From contig JBBSJP010000001.1 of NCBI GenBank assembly GCA_038257155.1, forward strand, positions 124,001 through 188,000: a stretch of 64,000 nt of DNA, given 5' to 3'. Shown here in pieces: positions 35,831-43,336 of this stretch; positions within the stretch are counted from its first letter, which is position 1; each line of letters starts with the position of its first letter. Under the pieces are notes generated by a model. The model did not search any database and was not told where the DNA came from. It saw only the letters and a list, made by a program, of their open reading frames with translations. Origin of the DNA: JANJTY01 sp038257155. Lineage in GTDB: Bacteria > Pseudomonadota > Gammaproteobacteria > Xanthomonadales > Xanthomonadaceae. Both the position numbers and the translations under genes were made by a program.

Positions 35831-37783
35831 GTGATTCGATTCTCGCGTGTACTTCCCGCCAGCGCCCTGGCGCTGGCCATTGCGGCCTGCAGCCAGGCCC
35901 CCACACCGCCGCCGGTCGCGGTGACCGAACCGGCTCCGGTAGCCGAGGTCGCCGCGCGTCCGGCCAAGACCTACCGTATCGAAGACTTCGTCGAAAGCAC
36001 CAGCATCGGCGGCGCCAGCTTCTCGCATGATGAGTCGCGCATCCTGTTTTCCTCCAATCGCAGCGGCGTCTGGAATGTCTATCACTTGCCTGCGGCCGGC
36101 GGCGACTGGACGCCTGTGACCAAGTCCGAAGCCGACAACAGCTACGCGGTCGCCTACTTCCCTGCGGATGACCGGATGCTGATCACCCGCGATCAGGGCG
36201 GCAACGAGCTCAATCACCTTTACGTTATCGAAGCCGACGGTAGCGAGCGCGATCTCACGCCGGGCGAGAACCTGCGCGCCATGTTTGGCGGCTTCAGCCA
36301 CGATGGTGAACGCTTTTTCGTGATGAGCAACGAGCGCGACGCACGCTACTTCGATGTCTACGCCTACGCCAGCAATGGCTACGAGCGCGAACTCATCTAC
36401 CAGAACGACAGCGGCTTCCAGCCCGGCCCGGTCTCGGGCGACGGGCGCTGGATCGGCCTGACCAAGACCGACACCACGGTCAACAACGACATCTACGTGT
36501 TCGATCGCGACACCGCTGCGCTGACCCATCTCAGCCCGCACGAGGGAGCCGCGCAGTTTTCGGTCGAGGATTTCGCGCCGGACGGATCGCACCTGATCTA
36601 CACCAGCAACGAAGGCAACGAATTCTTTCGCCTGCGCCGCTACGACTTCGCCACGGCGGCGCACAGCGAGGTGCAGCAGGCCGAGTGGGATATCGCCTAC
36701 GCCAGCTATTCGCACAATGGTCGCTACCGCGCGATCGGCGTGAACGTCGACGGCAGCCTGCAGGTTGAATTGTACGAAGTTGCCAACGGCCAGCGCGTGG
36801 CACTGCCCAAGCTGCCTGCCGGTGAAGTCCGCGGACTGTCCATCGCCCGATCCGAACAGCGCATGGCGTTCTATCTGAACGGTGACCGCCAGCCGAGCAA
36901 CCTCTACAGCCTGCAACTGGGCGGCGAGCCGAAGCAGCTGGTCAGTGCGCTGAACCCGGCAATCGATCCGGCCGACCTGGTGGATTCCGAAGTGGTGCGT
37001 TTCCCCAGCTTCGACGGGATGCAGATTCCCAACATCCTGTGGAAGCCGCACCAGGCCAATGCCGACAACAAGGTGCCGGCGATCGTGATGGTGCACGGCG
37101 GCCCTGGCGGCCAGACCACCCGCGCCTACAACTATGTCGCGCAGTTCCTGGCCAATAACGGCTATGTGGTGCTTGGCATCAACAACCGCGGCAGCTCGGG
37201 TTACGGCAAGACCTTCTTTGCCGCCGACGACGGCAAGCATGGCCGCGAGCCGCTGTGGGACTGCGTCGAAGCGAAGAAGTGGCTGCAGGCACAGGACTAC
37301 GTCGACGCCGACCGTATCGGCATCATGGGCGGCAGCTACGGCGGCTATATGACCCTCGCCGCGCTGGCCTTCCATCCGGAAGAGTTCGATGTCGGAGTGA
37401 ACATCTTTGGCGTCAGCAACTGGCTGCGCACCCTGGAAAGCATCCCGCCCTACTGGGAGAGCTTCCGCGAGGCGCTGTACGCCGAGGTGGGCAATCCGGA
37501 AACCGACCGCGAGTTCCTTACCGCCACCTCGCCGCTGTTCCATGCCGACAAGATCGTGCGCCCGCTCATCGTGCTGCAGGGCGCCAATGACCCACGCGTG
37601 ATCCAGCCCGAGAGCGACGACATCGTCGCCGCGGTAAAGGCCAATGGCGTGCCGGTCGACTACGTGCTGTTCGCCGATGAAGGCCACGGCTTCACCAAGA
37701 AGAAGAACCAGATCGAGGGCTACGCGCGCGTGCTGACCTTCCTCGACACGCACCTCAAGGGCAAGGTTGTGCAGCCCAAGTAG
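35831..37783 (+). CDS. S9 family prolyl oligopeptidase, lipoprotein
   Basis: 650 residues from GTG 35831. The lipoprotein signal VLPASALALAIAAC places a lipidated Cys about residue 20, followed by a Pro-rich spacer. A WD/beta-propeller region (TolB-like repeats: FSHDESRILFSSNRSGVWNVYHL) covers about 60-370 and a C-terminal alpha/beta hydrolase carries Ser502 (GGSYGGY), Asp587 (GANDPRV) and His619 (DEGHGF). This is the dipeptidyl/acylaminoacyl-peptidase-like S9C type. It probably degrades peptides in the periplasm. Divergent from fbp. Confidence 0.92.
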   Translation: MIRFSRVLPASALALAIAACSQAPTPPPVAVTEPAPVAEVAARPAKTYRIEDFVESTSIGGASFSHDESRILFSSNRSGVWNVYHLPAAGGDWTPVTKSEADNSYAVAYFPADDRMLITRDQGGNELNHLYVIEADGSERDLTPGENLRAMFGGFSHDGERFFVMSNERDARYFDVYAYASNGYERELIYQNDSGFQPGPVSGDGRWIGLTKTDTTVNNDIYVFDRDTAALTHLSPHEGAAQFSVEDFAPDGSHLIYTSNEGNEFFRLRRYDFATAAHSEVQQAEWDIAYASYSHNGRYRAIGVNVDGSLQVELYEVANGQRVALPKLPAGEVRGLSIARSEQRMAFYLNGDRQPSNLYSLQLGGEPKQLVSALNPAIDPADLVDSEVVRFPSFDGMQIPNILWKPHQANADNKVPAIVMVHGGPGGQTTRAYNYVAQFLANNGYVVLGINNRGSSGYGKTFFAADDGKHGREPLWDCVEAKKWLQAQDYVDADRIGIMGGSYGGYMTLAALAFHPEEFDVGVNIFGVSNWLRTLESIPPYWESFREALYAEVGNPETDREFLTATSPLFHADKIVRPLIVLQGANDPRVIQPESDDIVAAVKANGVPVDYVLFADEGHGFTKKKNQIEGYARVLTFLDTHLKGKVVQPK

Positions 37784-37835
37784 GGCGCGCGTGGGCCGGC
37801 ATGCCCCGCTGGCCCGGTGAGCATCGCGGTTGGAG

Positions 37836-37854
37836 GGCGGGTCTTGTACCCGCC
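37836..37854. terminator. Hairpin downstream of the S9 peptidase gene
   Basis: GGCGGGT-CTTGT-ACCCGCC is a perfect 7-bp-arm hairpin 52 bases after the peptidase stop. There is no T tract after it, so it may be a repeat-type palindrome or a Rho-assisted terminator rather than a classic intrinsic one. Confidence 0.4.
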
Positions 37855-38032
37855 GGCGCGACCATGACGGTTGCAGCGCCCGCCATCCAACCGCTTCGCC
37901 AAATCGCGCAGCCAGACCGCGCAGCACAGTGAGTGCTTGCCGCTGCTACCTGAATCACTCCAATCACGGATGCTTGATTCGCGCAGCGACAAGCCGCATT
38001 TTGGTTCCTCAACCCACCACGGAGTCCCGCCC

Positions 38033-38269
38033 ATGAGCACCGGACCTGGCGCCGCCGGCAATGTCATCGCCGCAATCTGTAGCCTGATCGTGCCCGGCCT
38101 TGGTCAACTGGTTCAGGGCCGTATCCTGTGGGCCATAGTCTGGCTGGTGTTGGCCGGTCTCGCCGGCCTGGTCACCTGGCTGCTGACCCTGGGCATGGCG
38201 CCCTTCGGCGTGTTCCTGATCAGCATCTTTTCGTGTATCCACGCCGCGGTGTACAACGGGCGCGATTGA
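38033..38269 (+). CDS. Small two-helix membrane protein (TM2/DUF-type)
   Basis: 78 residues: GGAG at 8 bases before ATG. The first helix ends in the motif IVPGLGQLVQGR and two further hydrophobic stretches follow (ILWAIVWLVLAGLAGLVTWLLTLG and APFGVFLISIFSCIHAAVY). The P-G-L-G-Q-x-x-x-G-R signature is common to small TM2-like membrane proteins. The function is unknown; inner-membrane location is predicted. It is isolated, with a 249-base leader region upstream. Confidence 0.75.
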   Translation: MSTGPGAAGNVIAAICSLIVPGLGQLVQGRILWAIVWLVLAGLAGLVTWLLTLGMAPFGVFLISIFSCIHAAVYNGRD

Positions 38270-38379
38270 GCGGGTCATGGCGTGACCTGATCTACTACCC
38301 GGACCTCAACGGCTGCGCGCATTCGGCGTACCATTGACCTATCAGGGGCCAGGCGTGTGCTGCACGCTCTGGGGATGCC

Positions 38380-38410
38380 GCAACGCGGCGCGGTATCACG
38401 CCGCGCTTGC
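38380..38410. promoter_or_regulatory. Strong hairpin in the leader of the following secreted-protein gene
   Basis: GCAACGCGGCG (38380-38390) and CGCCGCGCTTGC (38399-38410) pair with one bulged base, and an 8-base loop lies between them. It ends 33 bases before the ATG at 38444. It could be a terminator of the upstream region without a T tract, or an mRNA-stability structure. Confidence 0.4.
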
Positions 38411-38443
38411 GTTAATGACTCACTCCCCTGATGAGGGCAGACC

Positions 38444-39352
38444 ATGCGTTTCAATTGCTCGCCATGTCGCCGGATTGCCAGTGTCGTGGTCCTGCTGCTG
38501 GGACTGGCACCCCTGTCGGCGTCCAGCGCCGCGACACGCATCCTGGAAAACCGTAATGAAGGCGGGGGCAGGACCGACGTCACCGTGTCCGCTACGTCAT
38601 CTGTGCTCGGCGGAACCGGCCTGCAGCTGGATCTCACCCTGTCGATCGATCCGGTGCCGCTTCCGCCCGGCTATGACTTTTGCGGCACCGATACGGTCAT
38701 CACCACCGGCGTGGGCAGCACGGTCCGCTGGTGCTACACGATCCGCAACCAAACCGGCACCGATCTGACCCGTCACGACCTGCAAAGCGATCGCTACGGC
38801 ACCGTGTTGAGCGCCTTCCCCTACACCCTGGTCGACGGCGCATCGGCCTTCCTTACCCAGACCGAATCCGTCACGGAGTCCATCGTCGAATCGGCGACCT
38901 GGACTGCCTACAACCCCGGCCCGGTTGACGTGCATGTGGCCGCCGACGCGGCGCGCCTGCAGGCGGAATCGATGACACTTGAACTCACGGTCTCGGTCGA
39001 TCCAGAGCCACTGCCGCCGGGCTACGACTTTTGCGGCAGCGCGAAAACCGTCTATGCCGAACCTGGCCAGTTCGTGCGCTGGTGTTACCAGGTGAGCAGT
39101 CAGGCCGCCATCGATTTCACCCGCCATGATCTCGATAGTCCACGCCTGGGCGTCCTGCTGAACGACTTTCCCTACACCCTCGTGCCCAGCGCCAGCGCGT
39201 TCCTGACCCAGCGCGAGGAAGTGCCCGCTGGCGGCGCGGTCGAGTCGGCAACCTGGACCGTATCCAATCCGGGTCCAGTGGATGTCTACTCCGACACCGA
39301 TTCAGCCGCGGTGACCACCACAATTTTCGACGACGGTTTCGAGACACGTTGA
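38444..39352 (+). CDS. Secreted protein with two tandem Cys-containing repeats and a FDDGFE tail
   Basis: 302 residues with a signal peptide (IASVVVLLLGLAPLSASSAA). Two homologous units of roughly 95-100 residues follow. Each has LPPGYDFCG, then a V-R-W-C-Y strand, then TRHDL, then FPYTLV.SASAFLTQ, then ESATWT.NPGPVDV. Each unit carries two cysteines that could form a disulfide. The end TTTIFDDGFETR belongs to the FxDGFE tails of this window. No named family is recognised; an Ig-like or surface beta fold is possible. GAGGGC lies upstream of the ATG. Confidence 0.72.
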   Translation: MRFNCSPCRRIASVVVLLLGLAPLSASSAATRILENRNEGGGRTDVTVSATSSVLGGTGLQLDLTLSIDPVPLPPGYDFCGTDTVITTGVGSTVRWCYTIRNQTGTDLTRHDLQSDRYGTVLSAFPYTLVDGASAFLTQTESVTESIVESATWTAYNPGPVDVHVAADAARLQAESMTLELTVSVDPEPLPPGYDFCGSAKTVYAEPGQFVRWCYQVSSQAAIDFTRHDLDSPRLGVLLNDFPYTLVPSASAFLTQREEVPAGGAVESATWTVSNPGPVDVYSDTDSAAVTTTIFDDGFETR

Positions 39353-39500
39353 GGCGGCGTCCGATGCTGCCCCGCGGTGGAGCTGCCGACACACCAAGTC
39401 AAGCTTGTTCGGCGGCCCAGGCCGAACGAGCACCACGGATCCCGGATCCCGGAAACCAGAAGCCAGCAGCGAAGGCGTGCCACTTTTTGCCGCCCGCACC

Positions 39501-39902
39501 TCAGCCGTTCCCCATCTTCACCTTCTGAACCAGCCAGCGCTCTCCCACCTTGGCAAGCGTTGCCGAGCCGCCGGTCGCTTCGCCGTCCATCGAACCGGTG
39601 AAGTTCACCGTTGCCGTATCACCCTCGACCTGGCCACCACTGATCGCGATGTCGGTTGGTGTAAAGGCCTGCATCATCGACACAATTTCCGGAAACTCGC
39701 CGGACGCGATCATTTCGTCGAGCTGGGCGTGATTGTCCGGATGGGTCTCGGCACGAATGCGTTCGGCCTCGCCTGATGCCACCGCAGCAAAGTGCGCCAG
39801 CAAGGCAGCGCCGGGCGCGCCGCCATCGGCCGGCAGGCTTTGCGCAAGGGCGGTGCCCAGCGACAGCAGCAGGGTGCAGAGAGTGAAGACAACGACGCGC
39901 AT
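39501..39902 (-). CDS. Small exported protein (DUF4878/NTF2-like)
   Basis: 133 residues: a signal peptide (VVVFTLCTLLLSLGTALAQ) followed by a compact domain ending in GEATGGSATLAKVGERWLVQKVKM, a strand pattern typical of small NTF2-like or DUF4878 lipoprotein-type domains. GAGGAA lies 7 bases before ATG 39902. It is likely periplasmic. No partner is evident; the gene is convergent with the preceding secreted-protein gene. Confidence 0.7.
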   Translation of the reverse strand: MRVVVFTLCTLLLSLGTALAQSLPADGGAPGAALLAHFAAVASGEAERIRAETHPDNHAQLDEMIASGEFPEIVSMMQAFTPTDIAISGGQVEGDTATVNFTGSMDGEATGGSATLAKVGERWLVQKVKMGNG

Positions 39903-40064
39903 GACGAATTCCTCAGCAAGGTTGAGCGCGGCGGGAAATCCGCAGCGCTGAATAGAGGAACGCAAAATGGCGGCAAAGCGGACAGGCAGGATTAACGACC
40001 CAAAGCCGCGGTACCCCGCTGGTACATCACGCGCCCACGCGGCAGCATTTCCCGGCAAGGCCAC

Positions 40065-40448
40065 TCAATCAAAATCCTCGCCCACCTGCTGCCGATACCG
40101 TGCGTCAGCGTTTTTCAACAGCTCGGCGAAGGCCACCGTCTCGCCCGTATCCAACCAGGGTTCAAGGCAGACATAGCTGAGTCCATGTTTCAGGGCATCG
40201 GCGATCCGATCCGCCACCGCCCGCCACTTGCCCACTTCGCCTGAACTCGCGTACCACTCGCGCAGCAGGCTGGCGCGATGCAGGTTCATCACCAGCCACT
40301 CTTGCTTGTCGGGCCCTGCAGTAGAGCTGCTGCCTTGCCTGTTGCCAGCGCCGCCGACCCGCAATCCATTTCTTCCACATCGCGCGCCCTGTCCGCCGCT
40401 GTTACGCCGCAGCCATGCCTCCAGATCGATCACCGTCCCCGCACTCAT
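40065..40448 (-). CDS. Hypothetical protein, 127 residues
   Basis: The frame from ATG 40448 (MSAGTVIDLEAWLRR) reads through a Gly/Arg-rich middle to a more protein-like C-terminal half (LLREWYASSGEVGKWRAVADRIADALKHGLSYVCLEPWLDTGETVAFAELLKN). A G-rich stretch precedes the start. No family is recognised, and there is no signal peptide or membrane helix. It is probably real because of its length and codon pattern, but the N-terminal half could be misassigned. It is the last core-side gene before the tRNA. Confidence 0.5.
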   Translation of the reverse strand: MSAGTVIDLEAWLRRNSGGQGARCGRNGLRVGGAGNRQGSSSTAGPDKQEWLVMNLHRASLLREWYASSGEVGKWRAVADRIADALKHGLSYVCLEPWLDTGETVAFAELLKNADARYRQQVGEDFD

Positions 40449-40752
40449 TGCCAACCCCCCGCAAGCCAACGGCTATCCCGTCTGGCTCAAGGATCTTGAG
40501 TGGCTGTCGCAGCGCCTGCGACCGCAAGAATCCACGCCGAAAGCACAAAACCGTCCTGCCAGCCACGCGGGCCACCTGAAATCCGAAACAGCAGGCGCGC
40601 GGGAAACACAAACATCGTGACAAGCAGCCACCGCGCTATACTTCGCGCCGGCAGGCCTTCCGGGCAAGCCGAAGCGCGTCAAGGCGCCAGCCACCCAGTG
40701 CAGGGGTGTGACTCTGGGATCAGAACCCAGCAGCAATGACTTCAACAACTTA
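40449..40752. other. Intergenic region upstream of tRNA-Arg, no gene seen
   Basis: About 300 bases with no convincing reading frame on either strand. It must contain the tRNA promoter. A small hairpin CTGGG-ATCAGAA-CCCAG at 40714-40730 is described among the rejected items. Confidence 0.5.
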
Positions 40753-40829
40753 GCGCCCGTAGCTCAGCTGGATAGAGTACTGCCCTCCGAAGGCAGGGGT
40801 CACAGGTTCGAATCCTGTCGGGCGCGCCA
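40753..40829 (+). tRNA. tRNA-Arg (anticodon CCG)
   Basis: A 77-base tRNA with encoded CCA. The acceptor stem is GCGCCCG/CGGGCGC with discriminator G, the anticodon stem-loop is CTGCC-CTCCGAA-GGCAG giving anticodon CCG (reads CGG), and the T arm is CAGGTTCGAATCCTG. It stands alone. The accessory region starts just after it, so it is the likely attachment or targeting site of the island. Confidence 0.97.
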
Positions 40830-41600
40830 CTCTCTCTCGCCAATCAATCCCTCAAGTAGGCATGCCGGCAATTTCTGGCCGAACGGTCAAGAATTGCCGG
40901 TACGGGGCGGACAGGAATTGCCTGTAGCCCACCGCAACCGCTTTGCTCCAAGGTTCCGGTCCGACCAGGCACTGGGCTCCTGACTGATGCATGCGCCGGA
41001 GTCGAACTCCAGCCAACGGGAATGGCAATTCCTGTCCGCCGAAGCCTCGAACGAATCCTTCCATCTCCGATGGTCGAATCTCCAACTCAGCCCGGAACCT
41101 ACGTTCCAACGAGTTGGGTCGGCCTGTTCTTCAAGGAGGCGCGCGCCTCCTCCGAATGTTCGGCTCTTCGGCTGCCAACCTGAACATGTCGAGCAGCTGT
41201 CGAAAGCTTCGGACCATCCGCAAACCGCGAGCTGATTGATCACGGTCGCCAGCGGACCTGCTCGGCTACGCGTACAGAGTGGGCAGCCGACTGACGGGTA
41301 GCTCTGGGTGGAGGCTGCGTTAACACGCACTCCCGCAATTGCACCGGTCAGGAATTTGACCGAGATTCCGCTCGTATGCGAGTTCTAGGACGCTGGAATC
41401 CGGCGACCGTCTGAAGTTCGCGCGGCGCCTTGCCGCACCTCGCTGAGCAAGGCGCGACCCTCGAGCGAGTAGAGACGTTGATGCGAACCTGTAAGGTGTT
41501 GGAGGCAGAGATCGAGCACGCCAGTAGCCGTTCCATCCGTCTTGAATTCGCTTGGATCTGGGCAGCTTGGCCGGAAGGTGCGGTGCGCCTCCGAGGAACG
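40830..41600. other. Non-coding boundary region after tRNA-Arg
   Basis: About 770 bases with no convincing gene; the frames that exist on both strands are biased and have no family signal. It is rich in palindromes: CCGGCAATT/AATTGCCGG (40864-40899), the TIR-like pair at 40906-41040, a 16-bp perfect palindrome GGAGGCGCGCGCCTCC (41135-41150) and CGGTCA-GGAATT-TGACCG (41345-41362). AATTGCC recurs several times in both orientations. It could include a transposon end or the remains of older insertions at the tRNA. Confidence 0.5.
40906..41040. repeat. 135-bp unit with 17-bp perfect inverted ends
   Basis: GGCGGACAGGAATTGCC (40906-40922) and its exact reverse complement GGCAATTCCTGTCCGCC (41024-41040) bound a 101-base non-coding interior. 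No clear target duplication flanks it. It may be a MITE, a pair of transposase binding sites, or a large cruciform-forming repeat. Confidence 0.6.
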
Positions 41601-41945
41601 CTAGTCACACCAGACTATTCGTCCACCACGAATCCAGAAATGCGAGCGACATTCGGTGGCCCGCCAAACAGATGGAAAGAGAGTTGGGCGCCCCCGTCTG
41701 TCGAAGCTCAGATCCCAGCGGGGACTGACTCCTGGCAGCAGCAAGAGCTCCAACACATCATCGCACCCGCAGGGGCAGCGTAGTGCGACTGACCAGCTCT
41801 CTCCGTCGTCGATCAGATGAACGATCCGGTTTGTTGGGATGGTCTCAGGTAGCCTGTCGCCAGATACTTCGATCACACGCAGCCGAGGAGCGAACCATCC
41901 CTTTGCTGCGTCGAATAGATCCGCTAGTAGGCGAATCAGATTCAT
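41601..41945 (-). CDS. DUF6527 family protein, zinc-ribbon-like
   Basis: 114 residues. ALRCPCGCDDVLELLLL supplies three cysteines, and ATECRSHFWIRGGRIVWCD supplies Cys, His and Cys, so a bound zinc ion is likely. The sequence matches the DUF6527 family, which is often the last member of ubiquitin-like conjugation operons. Its ATG overlaps the stop of the JAB-E1 gene as ATGA. It could be the substrate adaptor, a target or a toxin component of the system; the function is not known. Confidence 0.85.
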   Translation of the reverse strand: MNLIRLLADLFDAAKGWFAPRLRVIEVSGDRLPETIPTNRIVHLIDDGESWSVALRCPCGCDDVLELLLLPGVSPRWDLSFDRRGRPTLFPSVWRATECRSHFWIRGGRIVWCD

Positions 41946-43336
41946 CGCTGCGCTTCCAATGCAGGGAGGCCCAGTAGCGGACGCCCGAGTCCCGTCGCGA
42001 AGAGCACTTTTGGCTCAGAGGAGAACGCATCCTCGCTTAGTGATTCCTCCTCGCCTGCGGCTAAGCTGAAAGACGTTCGTGCATGGTTCCGGTTGCCATC
42101 CAGACGATAGGGGTACGTTCTTGCGACGAACTCCTGAACGCACGCGCTCGCGGCCCGCATGTTCAGGGTGATGACGGAGGGAGCTTGTTCGATGGAACCG
42201 GGCATGTAGCCTTCTTTAACTCGCCTTGCGAACGCCTCCGGGTCTGTTCGTGCGAGGTACTCGGCCGCGAGGGACTCCGGGCTATAAACGCCACGGTCGG
42301 CAAGCGAAGAGCCTCCTGGTTGCACATAGTCGATCCGCCCATTGATGTCGAGAATGGCCTTCCCACCAGTTGCCGTCGTTCGCACGGGAATTACAACTCC
42401 GACATCGAACAGAGGCTGCAAGAACGCCTCGCCCATTCGGTCGCAGAGACTCCGACCCTCATCGCTATCGACGCAGCAAAAGACGATGTCGGCGCGCGCG
42501 ACGGCCAGCACCGCTTCCCTGGTTGATATCGACTGCGGCATCGGGTGGACGCGAACGTCGGACGCGAAGGTCGCAAAGTCCCGTGCGAGAACGGATACCT
42601 TTAATTCCTCTACTTGTGCGTCTTTCGTCGTGCTGCCCAAGATGCGGTTGAGGTTTCGTGCGTGTATTCGGTCGTAGTCGATAGGCGTGATGTCGCCAGC
42701 ACCCATGCGGGCTAGCTGCTGCCCGACGATGCTTCCTGTCCCGGAAGCTCCGATGAGGGCGAAGCGCAAGCCGCCTAGTTCCTTCCGCATCGCTCCTGAG
42801 AACGCCATGGGTCGATTCCTTGGGTGGGTATCGGCGTTCCAGTAGAAGCAGATGTCATCGCCGTACACCGCCACCAATGCGATGGGCGTAGAAGCAAGAC
42901 GCTCGTCATACAAGCGTGCCCGGATGGCTCCTCCAGGCACCATGATTGCGCTGCCGTGAAAGGTGGGTGCTTGATCGTGGCTGCGTGCCATGAACAAGGA
43001 AGGCATGACTAGTCGATCAGAAGCATCGTCGGCGGCCGAGAACCGGTACAGGCCGCCAGGATGGGAGTGGAGCAGGACCAGGGAGAGATCACCCTGGTCG
43101 GCGCGATCCAACGCTTCCTCAATAAATTCACCCGGCCAATCCAGCTGGTCTGGGGAACGTGCGCACGCTTCGAGAGGGACGAGGAGCACATCTTTCACCA
43201 GTAGCTTTGGCTCCCCCAACATCAGGCGCGTGCACAAGAGGATTGCCGCCGCTTCGGCACCGTCGCCTGGAAAGAGATGAGCTTGCAGGCGACGATGCAT
43301 GTCGCCCGCAAGTACCAGGGAAGGCCGGGCGCTCAT
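41942..43336 (-). CDS. JAB/JAMM deubiquitinase-like peptidase fused to a ThiF/E1-like adenylating enzyme
   Basis: 464 residues. The N-terminal JAB domain (1-160) has Glu28 (GAEAAAILL) and the zinc motif LLHSHPGGLYRFSAADD, with His90, His92 and Asp103. The C-terminal E1/ThiF domain begins at about 185 with the nucleotide-binding loop RFALIGASGTGSIVGQQLA, Asp220 and NLNRILG; several cysteines (VFCCVDSD) are candidates for thioester chemistry. It would process and activate the ubiquitin-like domains encoded just upstream. ATGA overlaps join it to both neighbours. ATG 43336 is the start of the family-like sequence. Confidence 0.92.
   Translation of the reverse strand: MSARPSLVLAGDMHRRLQAHLFPGDGAEAAAILLCTRLMLGEPKLLVKDVLLVPLEACARSPDQLDWPGEFIEEALDRADQGDLSLVLLHSHPGGLYRFSAADDASDRLVMPSLFMARSHDQAPTFHGSAIMVPGGAIRARLYDERLASTPIALVAVYGDDICFYWNADTHPRNRPMAFSGAMRKELGGLRFALIGASGTGSIVGQQLARMGAGDITPIDYDRIHARNLNRILGSTTKDAQVEELKVSVLARDFATFASDVRVHPMPQSISTREAVLAVARADIVFCCVDSDEGRSLCDRMGEAFLQPLFDVGVVIPVRTTATGGKAILDINGRIDYVQPGGSSLADRGVYSPESLAAEYLARTDPEAFARRVKEGYMPGSIEQAPSVITLNMRAASACVQEFVARTYPYRLDGNRNHARTSFSLAAGEEESLSEDAFSSEPKVLFATGLGRPLLGLPALEAQR

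Noticed and set aside
34685..37927. A 1080-codon open frame on the minus strand
   Set aside because: Only the last 338 codons (from 35701) are fbp. The rest is antisense to the S9 peptidase gene, has no family signal and comes from GC-rich codon bias.
40714..40730. Stem-loop with 5-bp stem and 7-base loop resembling an anticodon arm, upstream of the tRNA
   Set aside because: No acceptor, D or T arms around it, so it is not a second tRNA.
40852..41330. Minus- and plus-strand frames in the boundary region
   Set aside because: Composition follows the palindromes; no family and no ribosome-binding site.
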